Notes: a model not told the origin generated them from the sequence alone. A stretch of DNA of 64,000 bases from Microthrixaceae bacterium (GCA_016702505.1 JADJDU010000004.1:1-64000), one strand, 5' to 3'. Counted from the first letter of the stretch, positions 53,457-61,835 are shown. Numbers and translations: made by a program.

Positions 53457-53814
53457 GATCATCGAAGTGCTTGGTGGCACGTCGCCAGATGTCGTCAGGC
53501 ACGGGGTCGGTGCTGTCGGCGAGGCGGGTGGCGGCCTCGGTGAGCTCGAGCGCGGCGCGTTCGGCGTTCGTGAAGTAGGGGGCATGTCGCCAGGCGGCGA
53601 CGACGAACAATCGCTCGGTCGTTTCACCGGCCACCGCGGCGTCGTGGGCGTGCATGTCGACGCAATAGCCGCAGCCGTTGATCTGGCTGGCGCGCAGCTT
53701 GACAAGCTCGAGGATCGTGGAGTCGAGGGAGCTGCTGCGGAGGAACTTCTCCACTCGTAGCAGCCCGTTGTAGCCGTCGGTGGCGACGGTCGACACGTTG
53801 AGTCGTGGTTCCAT
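53359..53814 (-). CDS. Carboxymuconolactone decarboxylase / AhpD-like protein
   Basis: 151 residues. The AhpD-type motif is KLRASQINGCGYCVDMHAHD, with the redox Cys pair C-x2-C (residues about 48-51) and His. Other features are LFVVAAWRHAPYFTNAERAA, LELTEAATRLAD and LGALVIAIAAINAWNRIAV, the last typical of the alkylhydroperoxidase core. It likely reduces peroxides or acts on a small electrophile. The Rrf2-family gene 75 bp upstream on the same strand is a common partner, and suggests redox-responsive control. It borders gene fragments of an island-like region. Confidence 0.88.
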   Translation of the reverse strand: MEPRLNVSTVATDGYNGLLRVEKFLRSSSLDSTILELVKLRASQINGCGYCVDMHAHDAAVAGETTERLFVVAAWRHAPYFTNAERAALELTEAATRLADSTDPVPDDIWRRATKHFDDHQLGALVIAIAAINAWNRIAVITHQIAGSHRR

Positions 53815-53889
53815 GGTGTGCCTTTCTGGATGATGAGTGTCCGATTCGGGGGCGTGAGAAGGTTCGGTTGGTTCGGTAATAGGGTGAGG

Positions 53890-54372
53890 TCAGAGGGCGG
53901 CGAACCGTTGGCGGGTCTGCTCACGCAGGCCGGGCACGCTGCGTTCGGCGTCGGCCTGTACGTCGGCCAACGTTTGCGAGCTGAGCTGCTGGCGCCACTG
54001 GGCCTCGGCGTCGTGCATCGTCGCCGCGATCGCGCACGGTGCGGCGAAAGACGACCGTGGAGAGCGGGCACCGATCCCGCAGCGACGGATCTCGGAGCAG
54101 CGGAACGCCGGATCCTCACCCTCGACCGCGGCAACGACGTCGTACATCGTGATCGAGCCGAGGCCGCGCCGCAGCGCGAACCCGCCGTTGCCGCCCCGGG
54201 TCGACTCCAAGATCCCGGCTCGCACCAGCAGTTGGAGCTGCTTGTTGAGATACGGCGCCGGCAGCTCGAACGCGGCCGCCAACTTCACGGCGGGAACGGT
54301 GGCGTCGGGGCCAAGCCAATCAAGCAGCAGGCAAACGTGCGCTCCCCACTCGACGCCCTCACCGATCCGCAT
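53890..54372 (-). CDS. Rrf2-family transcriptional regulator
   Basis: 160 residues. The N-terminal winged helix is GVEWGAHVCLLLDWLGPDAT, LAAAFELPAPYLNKQLQLLV and AGILESTRGGNGGFALRRG, typical of Rrf2. Three Cys in the C-terminal half (FRCSEIRRCGIG; APCAIA) correspond to the [Fe-S] or redox-sensing cluster of IscR/NsrR-like members. It probably represses the downstream AhpD-like gene and itself, releasing upon oxidative or nitrosative stress; this is inference from family and context. ATG 54372 is the family start. Confidence 0.88.
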   Translation of the reverse strand: MRIGEGVEWGAHVCLLLDWLGPDATVPAVKLAAAFELPAPYLNKQLQLLVRAGILESTRGGNGGFALRRGLGSITMYDVVAAVEGEDPAFRCSEIRRCGIGARSPRSSFAAPCAIAATMHDAEAQWRQQLSSQTLADVQADAERSVPGLREQTRQRFAAL

Positions 54373-54786
54373 GAATCAGAGGCTAGACGTCCGATTCATC
54401 GTCGAGCAATCCCTCATCGAGGCCGCGTGCCCAGCCGCCTACTGGCGCGGCGCGAGAACATCGGGCCGTGGCGATCGAGCACAGGCCACGCCCTCCCTGT
54501 CGAGCACGGCGCGGTGGCTGGGAAAGGGGTCATAGTGCCCACTGTTCGACCAGCTCAAGGAGCGGAGGCCCTCAGGATCGTCCATCAGACAAATGTCGAC
54601 CAGGGCCACGACCCGTGGGAGTGGGCAGGCTGGCCGCCACGGCTGCAGCCTCAATGGTGGGAGCAACGTGCTCGGCGATCGTCCTGGAACCTCAATGACC
54701 AAGTGATGTGCTCGCAGAACGCCTCGGCACCAGCGGCGCGCTCTACTGAGATGTCGATGGCCGATGCGGTGATCGAGTGACGGGAG
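54373..54786. other. Gene-free stretch, possible decayed sequence
   Basis: Several short frames exist on both strands (for example minus 54439-54702, with GHYDPFPSHRAVLDREG), but none has a ribosome site, a recognisable domain or a consistent start. I call no gene. The stretch sits at the edge of the island-like patch and may be degraded coding DNA. Confidence 0.4.
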
Positions 54787-55779
54787 CTATCTCCGAACTG
54801 CGTCGGCCGCGCTGATCCGTCGGCGGCGGGCCAGGACTGCGGTCACGCCCACGGCGCCCAGGGCGGCGCCGAACCCGATCATCGACCCCAGCGATGACCC
54901 TCGGTCCTCAGATTCGGTCACGGTGGTCCGACCCAACCCCCCCGACCCTGAACCGTCAGAGCCCGTGCCGGTGCCGGTGTCAGCATCGGTGCCACCCGGC
55001 TCCGATGCTGACCCGTCCGCCTCATCGGGCGAAGGCACAGCAGACGAGATCCCTGTCCCACCATCCGCTGGGACGGTCGTGGACCCAAGGTCGGGTTCCG
55101 AACTATCAGGCTGATCCCCACCGAGGGTCGGAGCGGGGACCCCGTCAGGAGCGGTGGAGGCCGGTGGAGCGGTGGGCGGTGGCGTGGTGGGGGGAGGTGC
55201 GGTGGGCATCGCTGATGCCGCCACGGCCTCGGTTCCCTGCGTGGCAGGGCGCGGGGCCGTGCCCCGGCTGAAGGACCATCCTTCGATGTCTCCGTCGGCC
55301 ACCACCGATGCCCCTCCGCCGCCACGGGCGTACTCACCGTTGCGGAAGTAGGCCCAGTACTCCACCGACTTGCTCAGGCAGTTCGGGGGGTCGTTGCCGA
55401 CCCCCAGCAGGCGACAGACCGCCCGACCTTGACCGGTGTAGGACTCATAGAGCGGATCGAGGCCGGGGATTGTGGCCGTCGCCAACTCCAGAGCGTCCAG
55501 CCCGGAGATGGTTCCGCTGAAGGAGATGCACGCCGACCACACCGGGCCTTGGCCGGGATCGACCACCACCGTGGCGCGGCTCGGGCCACCGGTGGCCGTC
55601 GCCGTGCCCCCGATGGGCCGACATCCACCGCTGGGCTCGGCCGCGGCCGGCCCCGGTGACAGTCCGACTGCGGCCGCCGACGTCGCCAGCATGGCCAGAG
55701 CCATCAGCCAGGCTCGGACCCTATGGGCGCGCCAACCAGATCTCTCGGCCCGGACCGTGTCCGGCCTGCTCGTTCTCAC
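54787..55779 (-). CDS. Cell-surface DUF4430 protein (transcobalamin beta-domain-like)
   Basis: 330 residues from GTG 55779, 14 bp after the upstream stop. A Sec signal (ALAMLATSAAAVGLSPGPAAAE) is followed by a DUF4430-type beta domain (about residues 50-175: TISGLDALELATATIPGLDP, GVGNDPPNCLSKSVEYWAYF, NGEYARGGGGASVVADGDIE). A Pro/Thr/Asp-rich stalk and a C-terminal membrane helix with Arg cluster (FGAALGAVGVTAVLARRRR) anchor it. DUF4430 corresponds to the C-terminal B12-capping domain of transcobalamin/intrinsic factor. With the alpha-barrel protein encoded just upstream it may form a split cobalamin-binding receptor. Binding itself is inferred. Confidence 0.7.
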   Translation of the reverse strand: MRTSRPDTVRAERSGWRAHRVRAWLMALAMLATSAAAVGLSPGPAAAEPSGGCRPIGGTATATGGPSRATVVVDPGQGPVWSACISFSGTISGLDALELATATIPGLDPLYESYTGQGRAVCRLLGVGNDPPNCLSKSVEYWAYFRNGEYARGGGGASVVADGDIEGWSFSRGTAPRPATQGTEAVAASAMPTAPPPTTPPPTAPPASTAPDGVPAPTLGGDQPDSSEPDLGSTTVPADGGTGISSAVPSPDEADGSASEPGGTDADTGTGTGSDGSGSGGLGRTTVTESEDRGSSLGSMIGFGAALGAVGVTAVLARRRRISAADAVRR

Positions 55780-55793
55780 TCGAGGACCGCCCG

Positions 55794-57479
55794 TCAGGCG
55801 TGGCGGTGGAAGTACTCGGTGGACCCACCGATACCAGCCAGAATGGCCTCGACGCGCGTCGTGGTCAGACGCTGAGCCCAATAGGCGCGACCCGCTGCAT
55901 CCGCGCTGCGGCCGAGCATCACCTGGTAGGCGTTGTCCACCTCTTTCTGGCGGTATTCGAGGCTGGCCACCAGGTCATCGGCGATGATGCTGACCGGCTC
56001 ACCGGCGTCGAGCCGCTGAGACCAGTAGGTCTTGCCCGCGGTGTCGGGGGTACGTCCCAGCACGGCCCGGTAGGCGTTGTCCACGAAGCCGGCGGTGGTG
56101 CTACCCGAAGCGGCGTAGAACTCGGCCGACCCGGTGAGGCGGACCAGCACCCGAGAACGGGCGTCCTTGACCAGTTCCCCCGACCAGAACACCCGGCCCG
56201 AAGGATCAAGATCACGCTGGAAGGCCCGCTGGAACAGGTCCTGGGCTGCGGTCTCCCGGCCGGCCTGGCTCATCGAGATGGCATGAGCGGCCTGGGTGCG
56301 GGCCGACCCGACGGCCACGTTGGCCCCGACCTGGGCGTGGCCGATGGTCTCAGCCGACGACGACGCCGACGCCAGATCCGCGGCCAGGGCGTCGACCAGG
56401 TCGACCTGTTCGGCCCGCAGGTTCCACTGGGCGCTCACGGCCTGGAGAGCTTGGGCGGTGGCGAAGTTGTTCACACCGAACTCGTCGTTCGGGCTGGCCA
56501 CTCGACCGCTCGCCAGTTGCTGCGCCGCCAGCCAGGTGTAAGGCGAGGTGTAACCAGACCCGGTGCCCAACACCTTGCCGAACGGTGCCGACCAGTCGGC
56601 GCGGGTCACGTCGACCTTGACGGCACTGAGGGCGATGACCGCCATGGAGGTGGAGTTGGGATCATCGGAACCAAAGGCCTGCCAGGCACCTGAAGCCTGC
56701 TGGCCTTGAGCGAGGAACGTCACGGCCTTGACCACGGTGGGGTCCGTGGTGTCGAGACCGGAGGCCTTGAGGGCCAGGACGGCTAGCGCGGTGGTATCCA
56801 CCTCACCAGCAGCCTCGGGGTCCTGGTCGCCGCCGTAGTTCCACGAACCATCGGGCCGCTGCGCAGCACGGATCTGGGCGACCAGGCCCGCGGGAATGGT
56901 CTCGCGCAGACCTTCCAGGGCGAGGGCAGCGTAGAGGGCGCCGTTGAACTGGGCGCCGAAGTCATAGGCCCCCGACTCGAGTCGGTGCTCGTTCATGCGG
57001 GCCAGCAGGTCAACTGGATCCGCGCTGTTGTCCGACGGGTCGAAGTCGGTGGCCGACTGGCCGGTGGGAGCCACGACCAAGGCCAGGAGCTTGGCGGCCT
57101 GCGCCCCGGCGGCCTGTCCTTGTGGTTCGGTGGCTCCATCGACCAGGGCATCGATGGAATCGAAGGGGGACTTGCCGTCCTTCTTCACCGCGCCAACGGC
57201 CGCTGACGCCGAGGTCGGGTTCCACGGCTGACCCACCAAGGAGTGAGCGGCCAGACCCAAGATGACGTCGGGCGTCTCGAAGCCGGGGAAGTCGCTGATG
57301 TCGAATCCGCCGTCAGCGCGCTGGGTGCCGACCAGGTAGGACACCGCCGAGTCCCGGCCGGCGACCCCGGAAAGGCGAGCGTTATCGGCACCAGCAGCGC
57401 CGGGTACCACCGAAGCCAGGCCGACGGTGGAGGCCAGGGTGGCTCCGACGATCACGCGGGACGGACGACGAGCAGACAT
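55794..57479 (-). CDS. Secreted alpha/alpha-barrel protein (intrinsic-factor-like) with DUF4214 repeats
   Basis: 561 residues. The signal peptide is MSARRPSRVIVGATLASTVG to PGAAGA. Residues 40-380 form prenyltransferase/terpene-cyclase-like helical repeats (SYLVGTQRADGGFD, ALYAALALEGLRET, RAAQRPDGSWNYGG, TTALAVLALKASGL, AVTFLAQGQQASGAW), the fold also used by the alpha domain of intrinsic factor and transcobalamin. Residues 410-560 hold three DUF4214 units (FQRDLDPSGRVFWSGEL; LGRTPDTAGKTYWSQRL; LGRSADAAGRAYWAQRL). A cobalamin riboswitch lies directly upstream, and the DUF4430 gene follows by 14 bp. ATG 57479 follows AGGAGG. Confidence 0.75.
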   Translation of the reverse strand: MSARRPSRVIVGATLASTVGLASVVPGAAGADNARLSGVAGRDSAVSYLVGTQRADGGFDISDFPGFETPDVILGLAAHSLVGQPWNPTSASAAVGAVKKDGKSPFDSIDALVDGATEPQGQAAGAQAAKLLALVVAPTGQSATDFDPSDNSADPVDLLARMNEHRLESGAYDFGAQFNGALYAALALEGLRETIPAGLVAQIRAAQRPDGSWNYGGDQDPEAAGEVDTTALAVLALKASGLDTTDPTVVKAVTFLAQGQQASGAWQAFGSDDPNSTSMAVIALSAVKVDVTRADWSAPFGKVLGTGSGYTSPYTWLAAQQLASGRVASPNDEFGVNNFATAQALQAVSAQWNLRAEQVDLVDALAADLASASSSAETIGHAQVGANVAVGSARTQAAHAISMSQAGRETAAQDLFQRAFQRDLDPSGRVFWSGELVKDARSRVLVRLTGSAEFYAASGSTTAGFVDNAYRAVLGRTPDTAGKTYWSQRLDAGEPVSIIADDLVASLEYRQKEVDNAYQVMLGRSADAAGRAYWAQRLTTTRVEAILAGIGGSTEYFHRHA

Positions 57480-57519
57480 GTTGACCTCCTGGGATCCCGT
57501 TCCACGGGGACCCGGTGTT

Positions 57520-57690
57520 GGGGTGACCGACCGGTTTCGGACGGTGGTGCGGCAGGTTCCTGGCTCCCGACCGAGATCGGTTACAGCTGCGGGTCAGCGT
57601 CGGACTCTCACCGAACTTCCCCTCCGGCCCACCGAGGCGGACCGGCGTCGGCAACTTCCGGGTTGCCGTCGGCCTACACGTGGTGCGTAC
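57520..57690 (-). promoter_or_regulatory. Cobalamin riboswitch
   Basis: On the minus strand the conserved core is clear: GGGGAAGTTCGGTGAGAGTCC (57602-57622 region), CTGACCCGCAGCTGTAACC (B12 box, 57579-57597 region), and GAGCCAGGAACCTGCC (57551-57566), in the canonical order. A hairpin GGCAACCCGGAAGTTGCC precedes it. It ends about 40-70 bases before the ATG of the alpha-barrel protein gene, and the intervening GGGTCCCC...GGGATCCC can fold into an expression-platform hairpin near the AGGAGG site. It would shut down the minus-strand operon when adenosylcobalamin is plentiful. Outer limits are approximate. Confidence 0.9.
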
Positions 57691-57754
57691 GGTACGGGCA
57701 CCCGTCCCCGGTGGTCAACCGTGCATCGACCGGATCGGGACCACCGCCCGGCCC

Positions 57755-58834
57755 ATGCGCACCACCAGCCCGCTCCACGCCGTCACCTGGTCCCTGTGGG
57801 CCGTGGCCGCCGCCGCATCGGTCCAACTCGCGCCCAGCCCGGTGTACGTGGCGCTGGTGATCGCGGTGGCTCTCCTGGTGGTAAGTGCCCACCGACTGGA
57901 CCACACGTTGGCCTCGGCCTTTCCACTGTTGGTCGGGTTGGGCGTTGTGTTCGCCGTCTTGCGCGTGGTCCTGACCGCGCTCACCACCCACACCGACGGC
58001 GTCGGTGGTCCGTCACCCGACACCTGGTTCACGCTGCCCCAGGCCACGCTCCCACGGATCCTCGGCGGGTTCACCGTCGGCGGCACCGTCGAAGGCGTGA
58101 TCGTGATGTCGGCCGCGGCCCAAGCCTTCGCTGTCGTCGGGATCATCGCCGCCTTCGGGGCGTTCAACGCCGTGGCCTCCCACCACGAACTGCTCCAAGC
58201 CACCCCCCGGGCTTTCCACGAACCCGGCCTCATCGTGACGGTGGCCTTGGCCTTCGTACCGTCCACCGTCACGGCGATCTCGGCAGCCCGTGAGGCCGAC
58301 CGGGCCCGAACCGGCGGACGGGTGGTCCGTCGAGGACGCCTGGTGCGCACCGCCGTGCCCATCTTGGAGTCGGGTCTTGAACGAGCCGTGGCCCTCGCCG
58401 AGTCGATGGATGCCCGCGGCTTCGCCCGACACCGCGCCAGCCGGCGGGACCGGACCGCGGCGTGGCTGGGATTCGCGTCGCTTGCCGCTCTGGGCGCTGC
58501 CTTCGTGGCGCTGGTGGGTAGAGCACCCGACTGGGCGGTGGTGGCGGCCGGGGCCGGGACCGTGGGACTGGTGGCCGCGGTGGTCACCGCCTCGCGGGGC
58601 ACGGCAACCACCCGATACCGACCACGACGATTGGCCCGCCTCGACGCCGGAGTCATCACCATCGTTCTCGGCGCCCCGGTCGTGCTCACGCTGCTGAGGG
58701 CTTCGGGCCACGAGACGCTGACCTGGTGGCCCGACCCGGTCGTGTTCCCGCCGTTCTCGCTGTGGCCAGCGCTGGCCATCGCCCTGCTGGCGGTGCCCGT
58801 GCTGGTACCCCCCGGTGAGAAGGAATCCCGATGA
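57755..58834 (+). CDS. ECF transporter transmembrane protein EcfT
   Basis: 359 residues from ATG 57755 (MRTTSPLHAVTWSLWAVAAA). Five or more membrane helices; the cytoplasmic coupling helices carry the family A-R-G signatures in AREADRARTGGRV and ESMDARGFARHRAS, which contact the two ATPase domains. EcfT is the scaffold that joins EcfA domains and the substrate-specific EcfS. The stop overlaps the ATG of the ATPase gene (ATGA). The gene is divergent from the riboswitch-controlled operon; the 275 bp between includes the riboswitch. Confidence 0.88.
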   Translation: MRTTSPLHAVTWSLWAVAAAASVQLAPSPVYVALVIAVALLVVSAHRLDHTLASAFPLLVGLGVVFAVLRVVLTALTTHTDGVGGPSPDTWFTLPQATLPRILGGFTVGGTVEGVIVMSAAAQAFAVVGIIAAFGAFNAVASHHELLQATPRAFHEPGLIVTVALAFVPSTVTAISAAREADRARTGGRVVRRGRLVRTAVPILESGLERAVALAESMDARGFARHRASRRDRTAAWLGFASLAALGAAFVALVGRAPDWAVVAAGAGTVGLVAAVVTASRGTATTRYRPRRLARLDAGVITIVLGAPVVLTLLRASGHETLTWWPDPVVFPPFSLWPALAIALLAVPVLVPPGEKESR

Positions 58835-60438
58835 CGGCGAACAGAACGGGAGAGGTCCACTGGGACGGCGTGGGTTTCGCTTACCCCGACGGGCCGGCCG
58901 TGCTGAACGATGTAGCGCTCCACATACCGGCGGGTGAGGTGGTCCTGGTGGTCGGGGACTCGGGGTCGGGGAAGTCGACCCTGCTGCGAACCGTCAACGG
59001 CCTGGTGCCTCACAGTTCCGGCGGACGGTTCCGGGGCGAAGTGACCGTGTCGGGTCGATCCACGGCCACAAATCGACCTCGCGACCTCGCCGATGTGGTC
59101 GGGTTCGTTCACCAAACCCCCGAGGCCCATTTCGTGGTGGACCACGTCGAACACGACATCGCCTTCGCCCTCGAGAACCTGGGTCTGGACGAGGCGACCA
59201 TGCGCCGTCGGGTGGAAGAAGTCCTCGACGCCCTGGCCATCGCCCACCTCCGACGACGATCCCCTGCCACCTTGTCGGGTGGGGAGCGCCAACGCTGCGC
59301 CATCGCCGGGGCGCTGGTCACCGCGCCCGCGGTGTTGGTCCTCGACGAGCCGACCTCGATGCTCGACCCCCAAGGCGCCGATGATGTCCTCGGCGCCCTG
59401 CGACGGCTCAACGAAGACCTCGGTACCACAGTGGTGGTGGCCGAACATCGCCTGGAACGAGCCGCCCCTCTCGCCGACCGAGCCATAGTCCTCACCGACG
59501 GGCAGATCACCAACGACGGGCTGCCGTCACTGGTGTTGCCAACAACTCCCGGGGCACCTCCGGTGACCCGCCTAGCTACCGAGATGGGATGGGATCCGCC
59601 CCCTCTGACGGTCCGAGAAGCGAGGGCGTTGGCCCGGGCTACGCCCCGACCGACGTGGGCGGCCGAGACCGCGGATCCCCCGGTTGTGCACCCCGGCCCC
59701 ACGCCAGGCGATGTGTTCGTGCGCGCCGCCGGGGTGACTGTGGCTCACGGACAGACCGCCGTTCTGCGCAATGTCGACCTGGAGATCCGCTCCGGCGAGG
59801 TGGTAGCCCTTCTCGGCCGCAACGGCTCAGGGAAGACCACGCTGCTGCGGACGCTGGCCGGCGCCCATCCGACAGCAGACGGCGAAGTGACCGCCACCGT
59901 CCCGGTGGCCCACGTCCCGCAGGAACCCGATTCTCTGCTGTATGCCGAGACCGTCCGCGCCGAAGTGGAGGCCACCCTCAGGCTGATCGGTCGGGCCGAC
60001 AACGAGGCGGTGGAGCGATGGCTGGCCGCCCTGCGCCTCGAGGACTTGGCCGACCGCCACCCCCGGTCGCTGTCGGTAGGCCAACGCCAACGGGTAGCCA
60101 TCGCCGCGGTGGCAGTCGGGAATGCCCCGGTACTGGTCCTGGACGAACCGACCCGCGGCATCGACGCCACCTCGCTGCAAGCCTTGGAGGCGGCGATCAT
60201 CAGCCACCGTGACAATGGCGGGGCGGTGGTGCTGGCCACCCACGATGTGGAACTGGCGGCCCGGGTGGCATCACGAGTGGTGGTCCTGGGAGATGGCGAG
60301 GTGGTGGCCGAGGGGCCGACGCGCCAGGTGCTGGCCGGTTCGTTGTTCGCTCCGCAGGTGCTGCGTGTGCTTCCCCCGTTCCTCACCGTTGCCGAGGTAG
60401 CCGCGGCCCGCCGCCGAGCCCGCGACCTCCAACCATGA
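58831..60438 (+). CDS. ECF transporter ATPase, fused EcfA-EcfA'
   Basis: 535 residues with two ABC domains. Domain 1 (1-260): Walker A GDSGSGKST, signature LSGGERQRCAIA, Walker B VLVLDEPTSMLDP. Domain 2 (290-520): Walker A GRNGSGKTT, signature SVGQRQRVAIA, Walker B VLVLDEPTRGID. The switch His residues are VAEHRLE and ATHDVEL. It hydrolyses ATP to drive import through EcfT/EcfS. It overlaps the genes on both sides by 4 bp (ATGA), so EcfT-EcfAA-EcfS are strictly co-translated. Fusion of both ATPases is common in actinobacterial ECF systems. Confidence 0.92.
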   Translation: MTANRTGEVHWDGVGFAYPDGPAVLNDVALHIPAGEVVLVVGDSGSGKSTLLRTVNGLVPHSSGGRFRGEVTVSGRSTATNRPRDLADVVGFVHQTPEAHFVVDHVEHDIAFALENLGLDEATMRRRVEEVLDALAIAHLRRRSPATLSGGERQRCAIAGALVTAPAVLVLDEPTSMLDPQGADDVLGALRRLNEDLGTTVVVAEHRLERAAPLADRAIVLTDGQITNDGLPSLVLPTTPGAPPVTRLATEMGWDPPPLTVREARALARATPRPTWAAETADPPVVHPGPTPGDVFVRAAGVTVAHGQTAVLRNVDLEIRSGEVVALLGRNGSGKTTLLRTLAGAHPTADGEVTATVPVAHVPQEPDSLLYAETVRAEVEATLRLIGRADNEAVERWLAALRLEDLADRHPRSLSVGQRQRVAIAAVAVGNAPVLVLDEPTRGIDATSLQALEAAIISHRDNGGAVVLATHDVELAARVASRVVVLGDGEVVAEGPTRQVLAGSLFAPQVLRVLPPFLTVAEVAAARRRARDLQP

Positions 60439-61274
60439 CCTACCCGTCGACACCGTCGTTGGTGGAGAGGTCGCGCACCACCGCTGTGTACCTGCTGGTG
60501 GTGGTGGTCGGGGTGGCCGCCTTCCTCTACCCGTTCTGGATTCCCGGCGAGGCCCTTCCGGCCGAGGCCCACGCTGGTGACGCCCCCCTGATTGCCGCCG
60601 TGGTCGGAGCCCTAGCGGTGGCGGCGGTGACCCTGGAGGTTCGGCGGGGCACCATGAACGGCACAACCGTGGCGTTGCTGGGGATGCTGTCGGCACTCGC
60701 CGGGCTGATGAAGCTGCTTGACCTTCCCGGAGGTGGCAGTGGGTTGTTCTTCTTGGTGATCCTGGCCGGCGCCGCCTTCGGGCCTCGCTTCGGCCTGCTG
60801 CTGGGGCTCACATCGTTCGTGGTGTCGGCCGTACTGTCGAGCGGGCTGGGTCCATGGCTGCCGTTTCAGATGCTCGCCCTCGCCTTCATGGGAGCCGGAG
60901 CCGGACTGATCGGACGGGTCACCATCCGTCTCGATCGACGGGTGGAGGTGGCGGTGCTGGCTTTTTACGGGTGGGTGTGGGGTTTCCTGTTCGGCGCCAT
61001 CATGAACCTGTGGTTCTGGCCGTTCGTCCGTGACGGCAGCGAGCTGAGCTGGGAACCAGGCATGGGCTTGGGCCAGACCCTCCGCCACTACTGGTCGTTC
61101 TATGTGGCTACGTCGTTCGCGTGGGACGCGGCTGGAGCCATCGCCAACGCCATCATCATCTTGGTTGTGGGGCGAGCGTTGCTGGCGCCTCTGCGTCGCC
61201 ACGCCCACCGACTCAACCCCGTCGTAGTCCTCGATCGGTCGCCGGCCCCGAACAACGAACGCCACCTCGTTTAG
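60435..61274 (+). CDS. ECF transporter substrate-specific component EcfS (probably cobalamin, CbrT-like)
   Basis: 279 residues with about six to seven membrane helices: VYLLVVVVGVAAFLYPFW, LIAAVVGALAVAAVTLEV, GLFFLVILAGAAFGPRFGLL, WLPFQMLALAFMGAGAGLIG, VLAFYGWVWGFLFGAIMNLW, AWDAAGAIANAIIILVVGRA. The FGPRFGLLLGLTSFVVSAVL-like helix is typical of S components. Cobalamin specificity is inferred from the adjacent B12 riboswitch and the intrinsic-factor-like surface proteins, not from a diagnostic residue. Repeat B5 begins at the base after the stop. Confidence 0.85.
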   Translation: MTYPSTPSLVERSRTTAVYLLVVVVGVAAFLYPFWIPGEALPAEAHAGDAPLIAAVVGALAVAAVTLEVRRGTMNGTTVALLGMLSALAGLMKLLDLPGGGSGLFFLVILAGAAFGPRFGLLLGLTSFVVSAVLSSGLGPWLPFQMLALAFMGAGAGLIGRVTIRLDRRVEVAVLAFYGWVWGFLFGAIMNLWFWPFVRDGSELSWEPGMGLGQTLRHYWSFYVATSFAWDAAGAIANAIIILVVGRALLAPLRRHAHRLNPVVVLDRSPAPNNERHLV

Positions 61275-61324
61275 CCTGGATCCACCGAAAGGCAGAGCTT
61301 TCCGGCGGAGTTCGGTAGCCGGCC
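61275..61324 (-). repeat. Interspersed repeat family B, copy B5
   Basis: CCTGGATCCACCGAAAGGC, AGA, GCTTTCCGGCGGAGTTCGGT, AGCCGGCC. It starts at the first base after the EcfS stop TAG (61272-61274), the tightest example of the rule that family B sits directly 3' of stop codons. It may terminate the ECF transcript. Confidence 0.75.
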
Positions 61325-61486
61325 TGACGGACGACGTCTTCGCTGCTGCGACCGGCAAAGCCGATCTCCGCAGGTCAGGGGCTCCGCCACAAAGGGCTCT
61401 GCCCCCGAACCCCCGCCCAGTCCTGTGACTTCAGCTCGTCAGACAGCCGAGCACTAACGGTGGCCGCACAGAGAACCCGTCTCGCC

Positions 61487-61543
61487 TGGGTGACCATGGA
61501 GAATCGAGCACAACCCAAGATCGATCGGTGGATCGAGGTTTAG
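61487..61543 (+). repeat. Interspersed repeat family C, copy C3
   Basis: GGGTGACCATGGAGAATCGA, GCACAACCCAAG, CGATCGGTGGATCGAGG, TTTAG. It is the closest of the three copies to C1 and lies in a gap already holding B5. Confidence 0.65.
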
Positions 61544-61604
61544 TTGACGAGCAGATGCCCGGGCACTCATCGCCTCGGCCGCTGGCCTGTCGCGAGCGAT
61601 CAGC

Positions 61605-61835
61605 TCACCAGGAGATGGTGACCTCGATCTCGGAACCGTCGGCGTCGATCTCCACCTCGAGCTCGAAGCTCACCTCAGCGGGAACCTTGACGGTGACCGG
61701 CGCGCCGTCTCCGACCACCTTCACCTCGTTGTGCCGTTCGAGCTGATCGGCTAGGTCACGCAGGCGCGCCGCCGCCTGTTCACGTGTCATCGACTTCTCA
61801 TCTTCGTGCTCGAACAGATCCACGTTTCGCTCCAT
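61605..61835 (-). CDS. Amphi-Trp domain protein
   Basis: 76 residues from ATG 61835 (MERNVDLFEHEDEKSMTREQ). The single domain has the helix REQAAARLRDLADQLERHNE, then strands VKVVGDGAPVTVKVPAEVSF and ELEVEIDADGSEIEVTISW ending in the characteristic terminal Trp. Amphi-Trp proteins are small, widespread and of unknown function. It is convergent with EcfS and separated from the upstream ABC ATPase gene by 78 bp. I prefer ATG 61835 over the upstream 61868 because it matches the family N-terminus. Confidence 0.75.
   Translation of the reverse strand: MERNVDLFEHEDEKSMTREQAAARLRDLADQLERHNEVKVVGDGAPVTVKVPAEVSFELEVEIDADGSEIEVTISW

Larger units (their letters stand above)
61275..61604. other. Gene-free gap with repeats B5 and C3
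   Basis: 330 bases between the convergent EcfS and amphi-Trp genes. Besides B5 and C3, the stretch 61380-61420 contains a GGGGCTCCGCC / GGGCTCTGCCCC pair that can fold into a hairpin. No gene is visible. Confidence 0.5.

Noticed and set aside
54439..54702. Possible minus-strand gene in the island edge
   Set aside because: No ribosome site, no recognisable domain, and fragments suggest decayed sequence.
57690..57755. A second cobalamin riboswitch for the ECF genes
   Set aside because: No B12 box or related core is present on the plus strand before EcfT.
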